Source: Patiria miniata | Taxonomy: Eukaryota; Echinodermata; Asteroidea; Valvatida; Asterinidae | Length of the DNA: 64,000 nt | Assembly (NCBI RefSeq): GCF_015706575.1 | Contig: NW_024037063.1 | Location: forward strand, 8,432,927 to 8,496,926 | Reading direction: 5' to 3' | In this document: piece by piece, positions 1 to 12,798 of the stretch | Position numbering within the stretch: position 1 is the stretch's first letter | How the letters are laid out: every line of letters starts with the position of its first letter | Made by a program: the position numbers and the translations under genes | The notes under the pieces: generated by a model | What the model was told of the DNA's origin: nothing | What the model saw: the letters and a program-made list of their open reading frames with translations, nothing else | Database searches by the model: none

Positions 1-1640
1 GCAGGCCTGGTGTGACTAAATATTGATGATGGACTTGGGCCTGGAGGCCTAAAGCAAAGCATGCATTGGAAGCAGTGTGATTGATGGATTTTGGCAGACA
101 TGGTCCAGTACTTAGTAAAAGACAGTAGGGAGTTAGGGTTAATGGACTTTGTGAATGAATTTTATTCTGAAATCCTGACTTACCAATGGCAGGTAATGTG
201 AAGTGAAACTTTTGCTTGAGAATTGATCCAGCGTCTTCTAAAACATGCAGAACAGCATTGTTTGGATCTGGATAGAAAACAAATACATATAGAGAGTTTC
301 AAGAGCCCCTCAAGTGGTGGTTTAAAACCACTGATAAAACACCAGCTGCTTTTAAACACAATTCCTGGGATCTGGTGTACCCAAAATGGGAGCAGGGGGA
401 TTGGGTAGTGTAGCCTATTTCCTGAAAAGAGATTTGCAACACACCTATACACTCAAATCCTAAATTTTACTGATTACAGTTATGATGGGAAACTATGTAA
501 TGGCATTTTATTTCTGTGTTACTTGTCTTTATACATACATTGTTTAAAGGGAGTCCATGGACCATTAAATAAAAAAATGACAAACCTGGTGAAACATTAC
601 ATTTACAGTTCATTGTGTAAAATTCCTAGTTGACTTTTAATATATTTAACATAACATTACTTAACTTTACTTGGAATCAGTGCTAAAAATATGACCTCGG
701 AATGCATGCGAATAGTCACAGGAAAATATGAAAATGTGCCACATAATCTATGATAACATGGTTAATGGCAGATGCCATAAATATAATGTACGTACATGTA
801 TGTTGATAAAACTAATACGCACTTTCATTACATAACTTGACGACACCAGTCTAACTTTTGTAAAGGACTTAGGAATCTAGATACCAGTCTATAACCTTAC
901 AGCTAATAAATGGAATGGCCTTGAAACTTCCAGAATATTCTACAATATATGACCACATACAATTAATGTAACGCAAAATGTAATGTAAGATCAGTATGCA
1001 GATTAGATGCAAAGTAATGGAGGAGGACTACGAGGAGGCACCTAACAATCAGGAGAGGGGAGGGCCAGGGGCAAAACCTTTAACCAATGAAAGTGTTCAT
1101 TGTATCTTGGGATGCTTGGAATTGTAGTGGGCTTGATTTCATAGAATTAACCTATCACAGTAGAATCACGTGAACACAGCTTGTGAAATATTGTCCAATT
1201 ACACGATATACAAATGGCAATAAAGTTGTTTATGGGGCGTGGTTAACTCGCAAACAGCGATAGGTCAATTGCACACCGCTTCTGAATTAAAGCAATAGAC
1301 CAATCCAAAAAAAAACAGCCTCGTGACATTTTGACCAATCATAGACTCTGCTGTGATTAATGTCCAACATGTGTGCACAAATGTCTGACATGCGTGCAAT
1401 CACATTATGACGCGCACGGCTGGAACATGGAGTTTGGCACACGTGAGACGCACATGTTGTTGCCCATGCGCACAGTGGGCAGGGCTTTAATGATTAGGTG
1501 ATTTGTGTTAATGGTTTGCCCAGACAATTTTGGTATATGCACAGAATATAAACAATTTTAAAAGCTGAGGCATTCAATCAAAGAACACGTCCTGTCTTGC
1601 TCCTTGTTAGAATGGTCAATCCAGGTGCATCTAGGATTTT
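1..1640. other. Intergenic or intronic DNA, no gene recognised
   Basis: AT-rich sequence without a convincing exon. The longest open stretches (180-452 minus, 223-408 plus) overlap each other on opposite strands, have no recognisable motif and no paired splice sites, so I do not call either of them. Confidence 0.4.
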
Positions 1641-1689
1641 CCAAAAGGGGGCAGGGTTATAAAATGGAACATGCAGCAAATGGTGAAGC

Positions 1690-2046
1690 CAAGTTGTGGC
1701 GCCTACGCCGAAGGCCAAGGGGGGCGGACATAATGTGATTTAATAAAAGTAATGCAAGGGGGTAGCGCGAAGCCCTTACGGCGTGGGGTCCGGGGCCTGA
1801 GTAAGGGCTCCAGAAAATGTTGGATTCTGGATACTCTGTGGTGCGACCTCAGACAATATCTAGCCACTTTAACCAATTTTTCTTGGGGGGGAGGGGGCAA
1901 AAGATCATTATTTAAACATCATTTTTGAGTTGGAGTCATTGAATCAGCTATCCTGAGCTATACAATAAACTGTAGGCTACAATATTTATTCAGGAACGTA
2001 AAAGGGGGGGGGGGCAATGATATGATACCCCCACTTTAAAACGTGG

Positions 2047-2081
<35 letters not shown>

Positions 2082-2120
2082 GAAAGGACATGTCCCCCTG
2101 TCCCCCACCGATTGATGCCC
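1690..2120. repeat. Decayed short repeat with 32-bp poly-G run
   Basis: The stretch 1,770-1,880 closely matches the interior of the inverted-repeat element at 47,350-47,660 (shared blocks around ACGGCGTGGGGT and GGATTCTGGATACTCTG-like sequence). It also matches the reverse complement of 59,140-59,200. No terminal inverted repeats survive here. A run of 32 G lies at 2,049-2,080. This is an old fragment of the same MITE family. Confidence 0.55.
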
Positions 2121-2399
2121 ATGCTGAAGGCATGCCCGTTTTTGCCCTGCTAGAGCGGATGGGTGCATTATCCTGTAATGTACAGCATATTTTACAGAAT
2201 AGGTTTCCTCTTGCTCGTCGCTGCCTTTTTGTGTCTCATCGCACACGCGCTAGCTCATCGCAGTTCTTGGTCCTGTTGCTTCTTAATTTAATTTAGTAAA
2301 AGTATGACAGAACCCCAATAATAATTGTTGTCTTTTGTGCAAATAATCCTAGCAGGCTGCAGTCTAACGCGACTCATTCACTCACTCGATCCGCATAGA

Positions 2400-5345
2400 C
2401 AGCATACATGTAGGTCTGTCGCTCGTATCTCCTGTGCCTGCGTCCTACAGCCTCATTCCACATGCAGTCAATCTGGCTAGGTCGTCCGAGTTGTTCCAAC
2501 TAAGATGATCTGGGACAGCCACATGGCTCTTCCAGCCAGAAGTTGGCCACTTACCTCTCCTGGAATTAATGGCGATGCCCAGAACGTTTTTGGCTGGAAT
2601 ATTGTCAGCCAGGCGAGCGACGTGACCGAAGAAGGCAGTGCGGCGATGTTGGATTTGGTGGATGATGGTTGCCAATCTTGTTCTGTGGGAGACCTCGTTG
2701 TTGCTGACGAAGTCGTACCACTGGATGCCTAGGATCAAGCGTTGACACCTTTGGTGGAATGACTCAAGTCTTCTGAGATTGGAATTCAGGGTCCAGGTTT
2801 CTGATCTGTATAGCAGGACATGAATGACACATGTCCTGTAAGCTCAATTTGGTGGTAAGTTTCAGCCTCTTTATTAGCCTCCAGATTCTGCGTAGGCTGT
2901 TCATAGCAGACGAAGCCAGGCCAAGACGTCTGAGGATGTTGGGTTCACTGCGCCCAGTATTGGAGATCTTACTTCCGAGATATACGAAATCCTCCACAAG
3001 TTGACAGACTGGCCGTTCACCTTGAGAGGAAGTGCTGGTGACCGAGATTGGCAGCTTGGCTTTGAAAAGAGTGAAGTGCATTGCTCAGATCTTTGAACTT
3101 GTTACAGACTAGAGCGACAGAGCAAGGAAGCTTTTGGAGGTGTTCCTTCCTTGGCACACCTTGGCAGTGGTATTGGTGTGAAGATCCTTGATGAGGGTGA
3201 GGAGATGGTGGGGAACTCCAATGCTTCATAGAGCTTTCTAGAGTGCTGTTCTATGAACTGAGTCAAAGGCTGCCTTCATATCAACGTAGGCCACGGATAA
3301 AGGTTGGTTGAACTTGTGATGCAGCTCGGACAACAGATGGAGGGCGAGAATGGCATCCATCGTGGAGCGGCCAGCCGTGAATCCTGATTGCTCAGGCCAT
3401 CTGTGCTCAACTAGCAGGGGCTTCAACCGGGCCAGGAGGACGAGGGCAAAAACTTTCGCCGGAACAGATAGAAGCATGAAGGGTCTGTAGCTACTACATT
3501 CAGTGCGGGTCCCTTTCCTTTGTAGAGTGTAACTATGATGCCCTCTTTCCACTCTGCAGGTGTTTTTTTTTATCGCTATACCTGTAAGATGAGCTTATGG
3601 AAAACAGCGCTAATCGGGTCGATAGTGCACTTCAAGAGCTCAGGAGGGATGTGGTCAGGACCAGCTGCTCTGCCATTCTTCAGCCTTTTGATGGCTGATT
3701 TCACCTCTTCAATGGTGGGGGCATCCTCGGGAGTTGCCGGGTCTGTTACAGGAGCTACGGGGATGTCCAGGTCTGGACACGGTGGAGCTGATGGCTTTTT
3801 AAGGGCAGCTCCGAAATGCTCCCTCAATCTGTCACTAGATTCCTCGTCTGATGAGCAGGATGAACCGTTGGTTTTGTTGATGGTCAGGCTCGTACTCTTA
3901 TCGGATTTTGGGCGAAGCTCTTGGATGACTTTGAATGCAGATTTGAGGTTTTGGTGGAGAAGTTGTTGTCGATGCTTTAAAATTCCCTATCCTGCTTAGT
4001 CTTGGCTTGGAAAACTCCTGGCAGGCGTCTATGTTCTGCGTGTTGGTGGTTTAGTTTGGATTTTGATTTTTCGTCCAGAACTTGGAAGGTTTCCTCAGTG
4101 AGCCAAGGACGTCATTTGAGGAATTTCTTCTTCCCGATGATATCGTCGGCTGTTTCACGGATGGTTGTACTGATGCAAGACCAGGCAGCCGCCACATCAT
4201 CTGGTAGGTGGCCTAGGGCTTGGAACCTATTACGGATTGTGACTAAGTATTTTGACGTAAGGGTTTTGTCCTCGATAGTTTATTCCACGTCATACAAGGG
4301 AGTGGGGGGGGGGGGCTTTTTGGAGTGGAAGCGCAGGGTGATTGCTAGTTTTGCAATTAGCAGGCGATGGTCTATATTTGTTGGGGCTTCAGCTCCTCTA
4401 TAAACCCTGTAAGATTTTACCATGTTCCGGTTCTTGACAAGAATTGGGTCAAGTTCTTTTTGTGTGTGACCATCATTGGAGATCCAGATCATTCTGTGGG
4501 TGTTACGTCGCCGGAACCAACTGTGAGTTATGGAGATGTTATGTAAGGCGCAGAAGGAGAGGAGTCTCACCGAGTTGTCATTGATAGAACCATTCCTTGA
4601 GCAACATGGGGCGGGGTTCATGTTGCCAAGGACAACAAACTCGTCGTTGGGGAGGAACATCCTCAGCAACGGCGATAAGTTGGTCACAGAATTGATTCTA
4701 GGTGTATAGTCATCAGATACATTTGTTGGTGCATAAGCTACATTGATGGAGAGCTGACCGTGGCGATCGATGTTGTAGTCTCACATAGATAGGCGGTCAG
4801 AGATTTCCTGCCATTTGGTAATAGCTTTGTTGAAAGCCAGATGCACAAAGAGAGCTACACCAATGGTCTTTGTAGTACCACCTGAGTGTATGAGTGTGGC
4901 CTCTTCGGATTGATAAAGGCCGCTATCAGCTAGTCTGGCTTTGGTGACACCTAGTATGGAGATGTTGTCCAATTTCATTTCATTGATAATTGTCTGCCGT
5001 TTGGTATCCATTCCATTAAGGGTTCAGGGGTTCCAGGTTTCAATTCAAAAGGACTTGCGTAGGTCCGTTGTGGGCATCACAGCTTTCGGCCTCATTGGAG
5101 GAGCACTTTCTAAGTGGGGCTTTTGAGTGCCCCTCATCATCAATGCAGGGTTCCTGCGGCTTTGGCTGTTGATGCTACATGGAGCAGGGGCTTTACCCCT
5201 GGTGCTAGTAGTTGTGTGCATAGAAGATCGGTTGCCCCTGGGTGCCACAAGGGTGGTGGTATGTGGCTGAACTCTGCCTCCTTGGGACAGGGGAGACGAG
5301 AGCACCCTTCCACGTCTGTCCCTGAGCCGCAAAGCTCAGGTTGAA
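2400..5345 (-). mobile_element. Dead non-LTR retrotransposon (LINE, RTE/CR1-like)
   Basis: Read on the minus strand, the pieces come in LINE order. First is a Pro/Ser-rich leader (about 5,332-5,045), then an apurinic-type endonuclease (5,011-4,280; motifs ISILGVTKARLADSG and LDPILV). A reverse transcriptase follows (3,830-3,238; YRPFMLLSVPAKVFALVLL, QSGFTAGRSTMDAI, YVDMKAAFDSV). Last is the C-terminal region (3,081-2,445; DFVYLGSKI, ILGIQW, RRTAFFGHVARL). The last block is typical of the abundant LINE copies of echinoderm and amphioxus genomes. The frame changes several times, stops are present, and the palm segment with the catalytic YxDD box is missing between about 3,081 and 3,238. The copy therefore cannot move. 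The exact clade (RTE or another Jockey-group family) is not resolved by eye. Several long plus-strand open frames here (such as 3,535-3,999) are shadows of this element. Confidence 0.85.
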
Positions 5346-5474
5346 AGGGTTCACAGTGCAAAGGTGTGGATAGGATTTGAATGTGAGAGGCTGTAAGATC
5401 CAGGGAGGACCTACATTGTACGTCGTGACTGCCTCCTTCTCGTCGGCTGCCGCTGACTATGATCCCCCAAGCTC

Positions 5475-5550
5475 GTCAGGTCAGTGACGTCAGGTGAGTG
5501 ACGTCAGGTGAGTGACGTCAGGTGAGTGACGTCAGGTGAGTGATGCGTCA
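5475..5550. repeat. 14-bp tandem array with four CRE palindromes
   Basis: About five copies of the unit TCAGGTGAGTGACG. The joints create TGACGTCA, the full cAMP-response element, at 5,485, 5,499, 5,513 and 5,527, exactly 14 bp apart. Each unit also contains CAGGTGAGT, a consensus 5' splice site on the plus strand. The array lies about 130 bp upstream of the first ATG of the LINE (minus strand), where a LINE 5' UTR promoter would be. Confidence 0.85.
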
Positions 5551-5985
5551 CTTTAAACCCCAACGTGAACTGCCCTATTAACACAACGTATCTTGACCAT
5601 ATCAACCAACCCATGCACCTTTAAAGTTTCTTCAATGTTTATGTACCCTTGTATCAATGAGGTTTACTACGTGTAGATGAAATCAAGTGATTTTCTTTTT
5701 AAATCACTGATTAATACAATTTTTTTCAAAGGCAATTATCAATGTTAGTTTTGTGGCTGATGGGTATTATAGGAACCTGAAACTCCTTGTTGATGGGTGT
5801 AAGGGACGCGTGGGAAAAAAGATTGAGACACATTTTAAGACAAACCAATGTTTGGAAAGTAAAAAAGAAATTAAAAATCTGCTTGAAATTTAAAGAACCT
5901 GATTTTTGATTATTTGTTTAAAAGTAAGTGTATATTTATAGCCAGCTAGATTTAGCTGGCTTTCCATAAAATGAATTAAATTACC
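5551..5985. other. No feature recognised
   Basis: AT-rich spacer between the CRE array and a possible SINE head. I see no open frame, inverted repeat or tandem repeat. Confidence 0.4.
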
Positions 5986-5989
5986 ATCC

Positions 5990-6043
5990 CCTGTGAGGTG
6001 TGGCTGAGTGGATAGTTTATCTCATGAGTGAGATCCATTGTTC

Positions 6044-6076
<33 letters not shown>

Positions 6077-6360
6077 CTTGCGACATATTCATGTAGTATC
6101 CTTACATGATAGCTATGTATAGGCACCACGTGCTCTGAAACCACACACCCAGACCCAGACATTACCTCATCCACATTGGAATGCATGAACCCCAACTTAC
6201 TAAAATGAATAATGTATAAGGCCCCAACTTAGATCAGATTGCACCCTAGAACAATGTAGCCCTTGATAAGCATAGAACCTCATGTGATGTACTGAGATGT
6301 ACTAAGACACAATAAACCAAGCAAGCATCGAAGCAACAACTACTATCCGTGTGCTAGTGA
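5990..6360 (+). repeat. Possible tRNA-derived SINE with poly-C run
   Basis: TGGCTGAGTGG near 6,000 fits a Pol III A box of a Ser/Leu-like tRNA head. The sequence GTTCAACC about 40 bp later resembles a B box and runs straight into 30 C (6,046-6,075). The body after the C run has no further recognisable part. No target-site duplication was found. Confidence 0.35.
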
Positions 6361-8489
6361 CAAGCTGACTACATTACAATTCAATTTTTTTTTTCATCGC
6401 AAAAAAATAAGAATATTCTTCATTTTTTTACAAATTGACTCCAACATTGAATTACAGAGTATTTTGTCCGTAAACTTCAGTCGAGCTCCATCGTCGCAGC
6501 TGGTATAAGACTAGTTCGTAATCGGCCGGGTTGAGACAAATCTAACGACTTGACGATTACGTTTTCGCACCGTTATGCAAGCGGTGCAATACATATGCAG
6601 TGCAGTTTTGCAGTGAGATCCAATCGCGCACCGCTACGCAAATGAGGACTCATCATTCCGTTACATGGGGAGTTCTTCTCAATACGTCAGGGACATGTTG
6701 CAGATATGGCAGCATTTTAACAACCAATACACTCAGCTTGGTCAATTGTGTATCAAAATGTATCATTGTGATATACATGTATTTGATTTTGAGTTGTGTA
6801 TGCCCTATAATGAATTTCTTAATGTTAAACAACACAAAACCTCGAAGTACAAACCCTCGAAGTAATGAAAATGATCTTCTGTGGCAGCCTAGAATACACT
6901 GTGGAATATGAACCAATCAGAGTGCTCGCATAGAATTGGCCAGCGATTCAAAATACTCCCATATGTTGTATACAAAATTGAAAACCTTTTCCGCCAAATC
7001 GGTAATTGATCATCAATAGTCAGCATCTTTAGTCTGGGAACCAGACTATACATGCATTGCACCGATATTTTGTGTGCGTGGACTCTGGAGCCAGTAATCC
7101 TAACCATACATAAAACAATTATTGACTTGGCACCAAGTGTAGTGCCTATCCGGCAAAATGGCATTTACTTGAAGAAATGCTAGTCCGAAAATTTGGGACT
7201 CTCAATACTGTGTATGAGAGTCCCAAAACATAATTAAGGTATTGAAAACATGCAAAACAAGAAAATAGACTTGCACCTAAAACAACCAGTCCAACACAGC
7301 TTCAGTGCTGCATCAATCAACCATGCCAAAAGAATTTAAGAAACATGTGGCATGAAGTGGGAAATAGTCGCAATTTACTACACATTTCTCCATAGCCAAG
7401 CCACCAGACTATTGACACTGAATGAAGAGGTCAGTCTTTTCAAATAGTTGGACCATGGTTGGACATGTACCAGTCTAGTATTTAGCCCCATTTTGAAATC
7501 ACTTGACTTCCCTCTCATGTGCAAAATATTGAAAAAAAAGTCTCCTTTAAAAATTGAATTAAGTCTGCAAACTTGGTTGGTGAAATATTGAGGACGTTTT
7601 CTTTGCCCAAGTGGAATTTTTGGAGAAATTTGCTGGCTAAACTGTGAGTGAATTGGGCCTGATTTAGGTTTGCACGTTTCAGAGCACTCCATAGCCCTGT
7701 CTGAAGAAATGCTGGCTAAATATCCACTGCCTGTTAGGCTGTTTTTAGTAAATAAAAATAATCACCAACCCCGTTATCTTACAATATTGCTAGCCCCTTT
7801 CGATTTGTAGTATAAATACTTTCAGGAAACTGTGAGAAACAGTCGGAGATGTAAGTTCCTCCTTATGGAGTTCAAACGCTATGCTAAGCTATATAGCTAG
7901 ATTTACAATCACTCAGAAAAAAAACTGGCATAGTATTAAGTTAGCAAGTTACAATAGGCCTACTGCAATTAACTACAAGCCAATTTCTGACTACTTTTTC
8001 TCTGAATTTTACTTACTCTGGAATCTGAGGTTGTGCTGTGTGTTCAGAAAGACTTGGAAGTTGTTCAGGAAGACTTGGTTGTTTTTCTTCCAAGATTGTC
8101 CAATTCCTGATCAACGGCAGTGGTACGGCATTCTGACAGGGTTCTGCTATAGCTAGCTGCACGTGGTATGCAGTGCAGTTCAATCTAGTGAAGGGTCACG
8201 TGATACAATGTATATCAGGTGATGATTTAGGCCGGCTGCCGTTCTTTCTCGAGACCGTGTGAAACTGAAAGATCGAGATGGTTTGAAAATTATTAAAATT
8301 TTCTGAGAGAGAACTAAACAAAACATGTATTTCTCTCATTGTCCATCACAAATGACTATGAGCGTCGGGGGGGGGGGGGGGAGGGGTCACTAGGAAACGC
8401 CAAAACAAAAAGGTGCAATGAGTTTTATTTACAAACGGGATACTATACGCACATCACTACGCATTGGTCGCCCCCGCTTTTAACCAATA
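6361..8489. other. No gene recognised
   Basis: Scattered open frames up to about 105 codons on both strands, none with a known motif or convincing splice sites. I see no repeat with clear ends. Confidence 0.4.
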
Positions 8490-8492
8490 TTA

Positions 8493-8879
8493 GGCCAAAA
8501 AAAATAATAAGTCGGTCTCTGGTCAGCGCGCGCGTCGATTTTAATCATGCGCGTCGATCTTTTTTTTTTCCAAAATGTTCCGCGGTAGCTCCAACAGCGC
8601 CCTCTATTTCCGCACCTCCTCAATTTTTTTTTTACCAAAGAGCACCAAGGAATGGGAAATTGCACCAAGGCAAATGATCGAAAGCACCAAGGCAAATTAT
8701 GGAGGACACTAATGTACATGAGGACACCAAAAAAGCAAAATAGTACCCACCTTGTCTGTATATACAATCCAAGCTTGAAGAAAAAAACAAAAAACAAAAA
8801 ACAAAAAACAAAAGCCGCGTGGCCGCGTCAATTCCAAAACTTTGGTCCGACCAGAGACCGAATATTTGTTGTTTTGGCC
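8493..8879. mobile_element. MITE, TTA target site, PIF/Harbinger-like (copy A)
   Basis: Begins GGCCAAAA and ends TTTTGGCC, flanked on both sides by TTA (8,490-8,492 and 8,880-8,882). Subterminal parts are inverted: GTCGGTCTCTGGTC at the left, GACCAGAGACCG at the right. GC-rich blocks (GCGCGCGCGTCG, GCCGCGTGGCCGCG) sit inside them, as in copies B and C. The interior has a short A-rich repeat (AAAAAAC units near 8,785) and no coding capacity. A 3-bp TTA duplication with GG-starting inverted repeats fits PIF/Harbinger (TWA target), so this is a non-autonomous member. Confidence 0.8.
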
Positions 8880-8882
8880 TTA

Positions 8883-11800
8883 CAAACACAAACAAATTGA
8901 AGATTTTGCGCTGTGAAGAGCGTTCATGGTTCTAGTGATAGTGTATCCAGTCCAACCCCACCCCCCCCCCTTCCAACGGTCTGAAAACATTTCTTTGTAA
9001 TAGAAAGTAGAAGTTAGAGCATGTTTATGGTACCTCGGAAGATGTGTAAAAAAAAATTGAGATTTGTCCATTTTTGGTTTCATAGCCTGCTCTCAGAGCC
9101 GGATCGGGAGTCTGGTTTGCCTCATCCCTCCCCTTTGATGTTCACCTACTGCATGCCACTCCCTTGATCCATCCCCGGCTATTTAATCCCTCTTTCGTGT
9201 TTCTCCTCCTACCCTTGCATGCTTGTGTGTCCCCTATATAACATGTTTGTTTCTTGTTTCACTATCATTTGCCTCTGAAGCAGGTCTTGATTTTGTTGAT
9301 ATAAAAAAAAAACATGGAAAAGGTCATGGCACTGCCTCTGGCCAGGCTAAAGGAACTTAAGACACGCCCCCTCGACGATTATTGGCTCAAGTGCACGACA
9401 CGGGTCGCCCTAACATGGCTCCTTATTGGTGGGCATCCCTGCAGTAACGAGAAGAGAGCACTGCAGACAGGCCTACACCATAAAAACAAAAATGACCCTG
9501 TTGCCAGGTAGATAATGATGATGCAGACAGTCGGAAAAAGGGGGTGGGTAAATCTCGACTCAAAACTTGTGAGGGAGGAAATTCATCATCATTTCCAATC
9601 AAGTGACGGGCCAACTTTTGGCAGGCTGGTAAGAAGACAAAATACACGTTTCCATTTCGGTCGTTTCTGAGTAAACTAAGTACGCCAATCGTGCGCGGCG
9701 AGAGTGTACACCATCTCCTTCTGTACTTTTGTATTATACTGAGTAGGCTACAAAGACGGTACCGCTACTTTAGCCCGTCCTTTGTAGTCAATCATAAATA
9801 AAATAGGCCTATCGGCTGAAGAGGCTGCGATGAGGTTAATTCATTCACACAATTATAAAAGAACCAATTTGTGGAAAGGAAGAGCCCAAACTGCAGAGCT
9901 GTAGCGTGTTCATCCCGAGGCGAACTGCGAAGACAGATAGCACGATGCAGTATTTCAGAAAAGAAAATTATTCCCCAAACAGTCACGCTCAGAATGCTTT
10001 TGGGCACCGGCAATGCTGATCAATCGCGCTTGGGCCATGGCGGGGTCTTTAAATAAAGAAGCCGTGGGGACCAACCAGATGTTTTAGAAAAATTATCAGC
10101 TTTGGGGAGCATCACCCAAACAGGGCAGGATGTTTAAAATTTATAAGCATATTGCCCTGGACTCCTATTTTATGCGCAGGTACGGGTGCGTAGCCAGACT
10201 TTTTTTGAGGGGCACGGCGAGTGTGGGAAGAACGGGAGGGGCCTGAAGAAAGTACAATCTTTATAATACGGATTATTTTCAGTTTGAATTGGATCCAACT
10301 AAAAAGCTTCCCAGATGGAGCTGTTTTGAGGGCGTGCGCGTTTCGACAATTTGTGATAATTGATTGTTACTTATTAATGCAACCTTCAATACATCAACCT
10401 CGCTCCCAGAGTTTACTTTCAACAGTATCCTGCAATAGAAAGTAAAGGATTAATTTCTTATACTTGGCGATTTTTCCCCAATGGATACGTGTTTTAACAT
10501 TCATTCTGGGAATGTCATCGTGGGATGGGGGGGGGGGGGGGTTAGAGCTTGTAGCCAGAGATTTGCAGTCGCGGATCGCGGAGACTTCGAAAAGCTGGTT
10601 AGTACATACACCACACCTTGGGACAATAAAGCAATACACCAACCATTGCGCGAGTATATTGTCCTCGCTTTTCCGGTGTTTTGTAGTGCGCAGCGACTCT
10701 TTTGCGCTTCAAAATGAACAAATCATAGCAGTCTGATAGACGTTCAGAGTTCAATGTGATAAATGGCTTATTTTGTCAACTTCAAATTGGTTGATGTTCG
10801 CTTTGGAGAGGTATGGGATTTGTTCAAATTTTGAGCCGAACTTCTAGTAGTCTAGTACGATGTTTGGAAAGACAAGCACAGCGAATGTTAATGAGGAAAA
10901 TGTCAAAGTGCGCCACGTTCGGGGACTCCGGCTATAATTATGTTGATTACTTCAGAATCATGAAAAATCCAAAACGAAACGAGAGTTCGAAATCAAGTTA
11001 GCTGTAGGTATTTCCATGTACAAAATTAGCTGTTTTCTGTAAACGTTATCACACTAGCATTTTCGACACCGTGCATGTTACTTTATGAGCAGTTTATTTG
11101 GGGGACAAGGAAACAGAACATTGTACAAAGCTCACACATAAGTATAAGTGCTAAACTTTGAAAGCAAAATCATACATGTGAAATAACAGAATGTAGTCAA
11201 AACTACTTTCGGCAGTATTACTTCACATTTTTATCACCCAGTTCGTTTTATGAGCATTACTTAATTATGCCGTTAACCGGGTTTGTATAGACGCGCGGCG
11301 GGTATCCATTACGTCAAACAGCTGAATGCGCATGGCAAGTTTCCATTGGTGAAAAGTTATACATGCACTCTGGAGAAGCGTACTCGACTGTCTTTAGGCC
11401 AGCTACTGGCCACCACAGCGTTTCTTACGCCGTCTTTGGTGTGATGTGTCTTCCCCTGGTCGTTCGTTGCGGCTCGGAGAGTGAAGGTGGAATTCGAGGT
11501 GAGGAATTTCCAATCACAAAGCCAGTTCGGTATTCCAACTATAGGCCTACCCATGTGCACATCAGGATGTGACGAGTTTCCTTTCGGAGTAAACTTCTTG
11601 CCGTATGCGTGCAAAATCATAGCGGGTACCAGCAAGAAATAAAAGATAACTGTCTTGTTCTGAAGTGAGCACAAAATGTCACAAAGTTTTGACAGTGGGA
11701 GGTCTATGTATCCCTGAGCCCATCTCACCTCTAGGCTTTGCACTGCTGACTATGGCAAACGATTTCACGAAACATTGCAGATTGTTTCCGGTGTATTTTC

Positions 11801-12798
11801 TTGAGTCGTGTTTTTGTGGAGAGCCGCCCTACTGTGCAGATGCAGCTGCACAGCCCCGAAGAAACTTTATATATTTCCGGCAATTTATATGTATTTTTTT
11901 TTTCAAATTAATATCCATTCTATTGTAATAATTTATTGTAAACATGAACAAACTGAAGCATTATGAAAAGCAAATAATTATTCAGGCCCTATAGCCAAAA
12001 GACGATTAAACCACAAGAAGAGATAAGTGGCATGTTTCTATTGAGGTCGAGTTTGAGTTTGAGTATCGCAAGTCCATCAATGAAATTAACATAAAGCTTA
12101 CACAAGACGTAGAAACATTGCCTTTGTACGTCAAATGAAGATGCCCAACCAAAACAAAGCCATAATGATGTAAACAAAAACGCGGCACGAGAACAGTGTT
12201 TACAATTCGTTTGTTAGGTATTTTTACACATGCTAAAGTAACATTCAAATTTGCCTTTCTATGAGCAGCATTAAAAAAAAATATACATATTTCTTCATTT
12301 TTCAAACATGTCACGATCGGGCTACCGTACATGAGAACGAAAAGATTTTTGTTTATTATATATTAGTTGACTTGATAGTACATGAATTTCAATGGCTTAA
12401 TTTAAAGGAATTGGCAATACAAAGTTCGCTTTATTAGCAGTGATCAAAAAAGGCATCCACTTTGCACTTCAAGTTAAGCTATCTAACTACATAAGAGCCA
12501 TAAAGAAATGCGTTAAGCACGTATAGAATGAGATTGCTTCAGATCCTGTTAAATTACATAAACTTACAGATCTAAAGTTAAAATCAAATTTGAAGGTATT
12601 TTATCACAAGTAAAAATGGAATAATTCAGTAGGAATTACACAGTTATACAACATAAGTTTTCCAAAAGCCGGTTTTTTTTAAAGCAGTATTGAAAGAACA
12701 AAGTGACATTAACACCATAGTGCTGTTTTACAATTACATAACACAAAATGGCATGTTGTTGTGAATCAATAACACACGGCATAAAGAAGGACTTCACT
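8883..12798. other. Long stretch without a recognised gene
   Basis: No gene is certain. At 10,190-10,250 a fragment (GCGTAGCCAGACTTTTTTTG followed by GAGGGGC) looks like one end of a hAT-type MITE. The longest open frame is 11,357-11,743 on the minus strand, described separately. The rest is AT-rich with no visible structure. Confidence 0.4.
11540..11651 (-). CDS. Weak exon candidate inside a 128-codon open frame
   Basis: Inside the minus-strand open frame 11,743-11,357 there is an acceptor-like CTCACTTCAG near 11,652 and a donor-like GGGTAGGC near 11,541. The stretch between encodes a hydrophobic run (VIFYFLLVPAMILHAYG) followed by KK. It could be a signal-anchor exon. I recognise no family, no second exon is visible, and chance is a good explanation. 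Confidence 0.15.

Noticed and set aside
1986-2246. Open frame containing a run of prolines
   Set aside because: The prolines are the translation of a 32-bp poly-G tract; no other sign of a gene.
3535-3999. 154-codon plus-strand open frame
   Set aside because: It is the antisense shadow of the LINE reverse-transcriptase region, which is recognisable on the minus strand.
5475-5550. CRISPR-like array
   Set aside because: Units are contiguous 14-mers without spacers in a eukaryotic context; it is a simple tandem repeat.
8480-8895. Several overlapping open frames near 8.6 kb
   Set aside because: They lie inside a MITE and translate A- and T-rich repeats.
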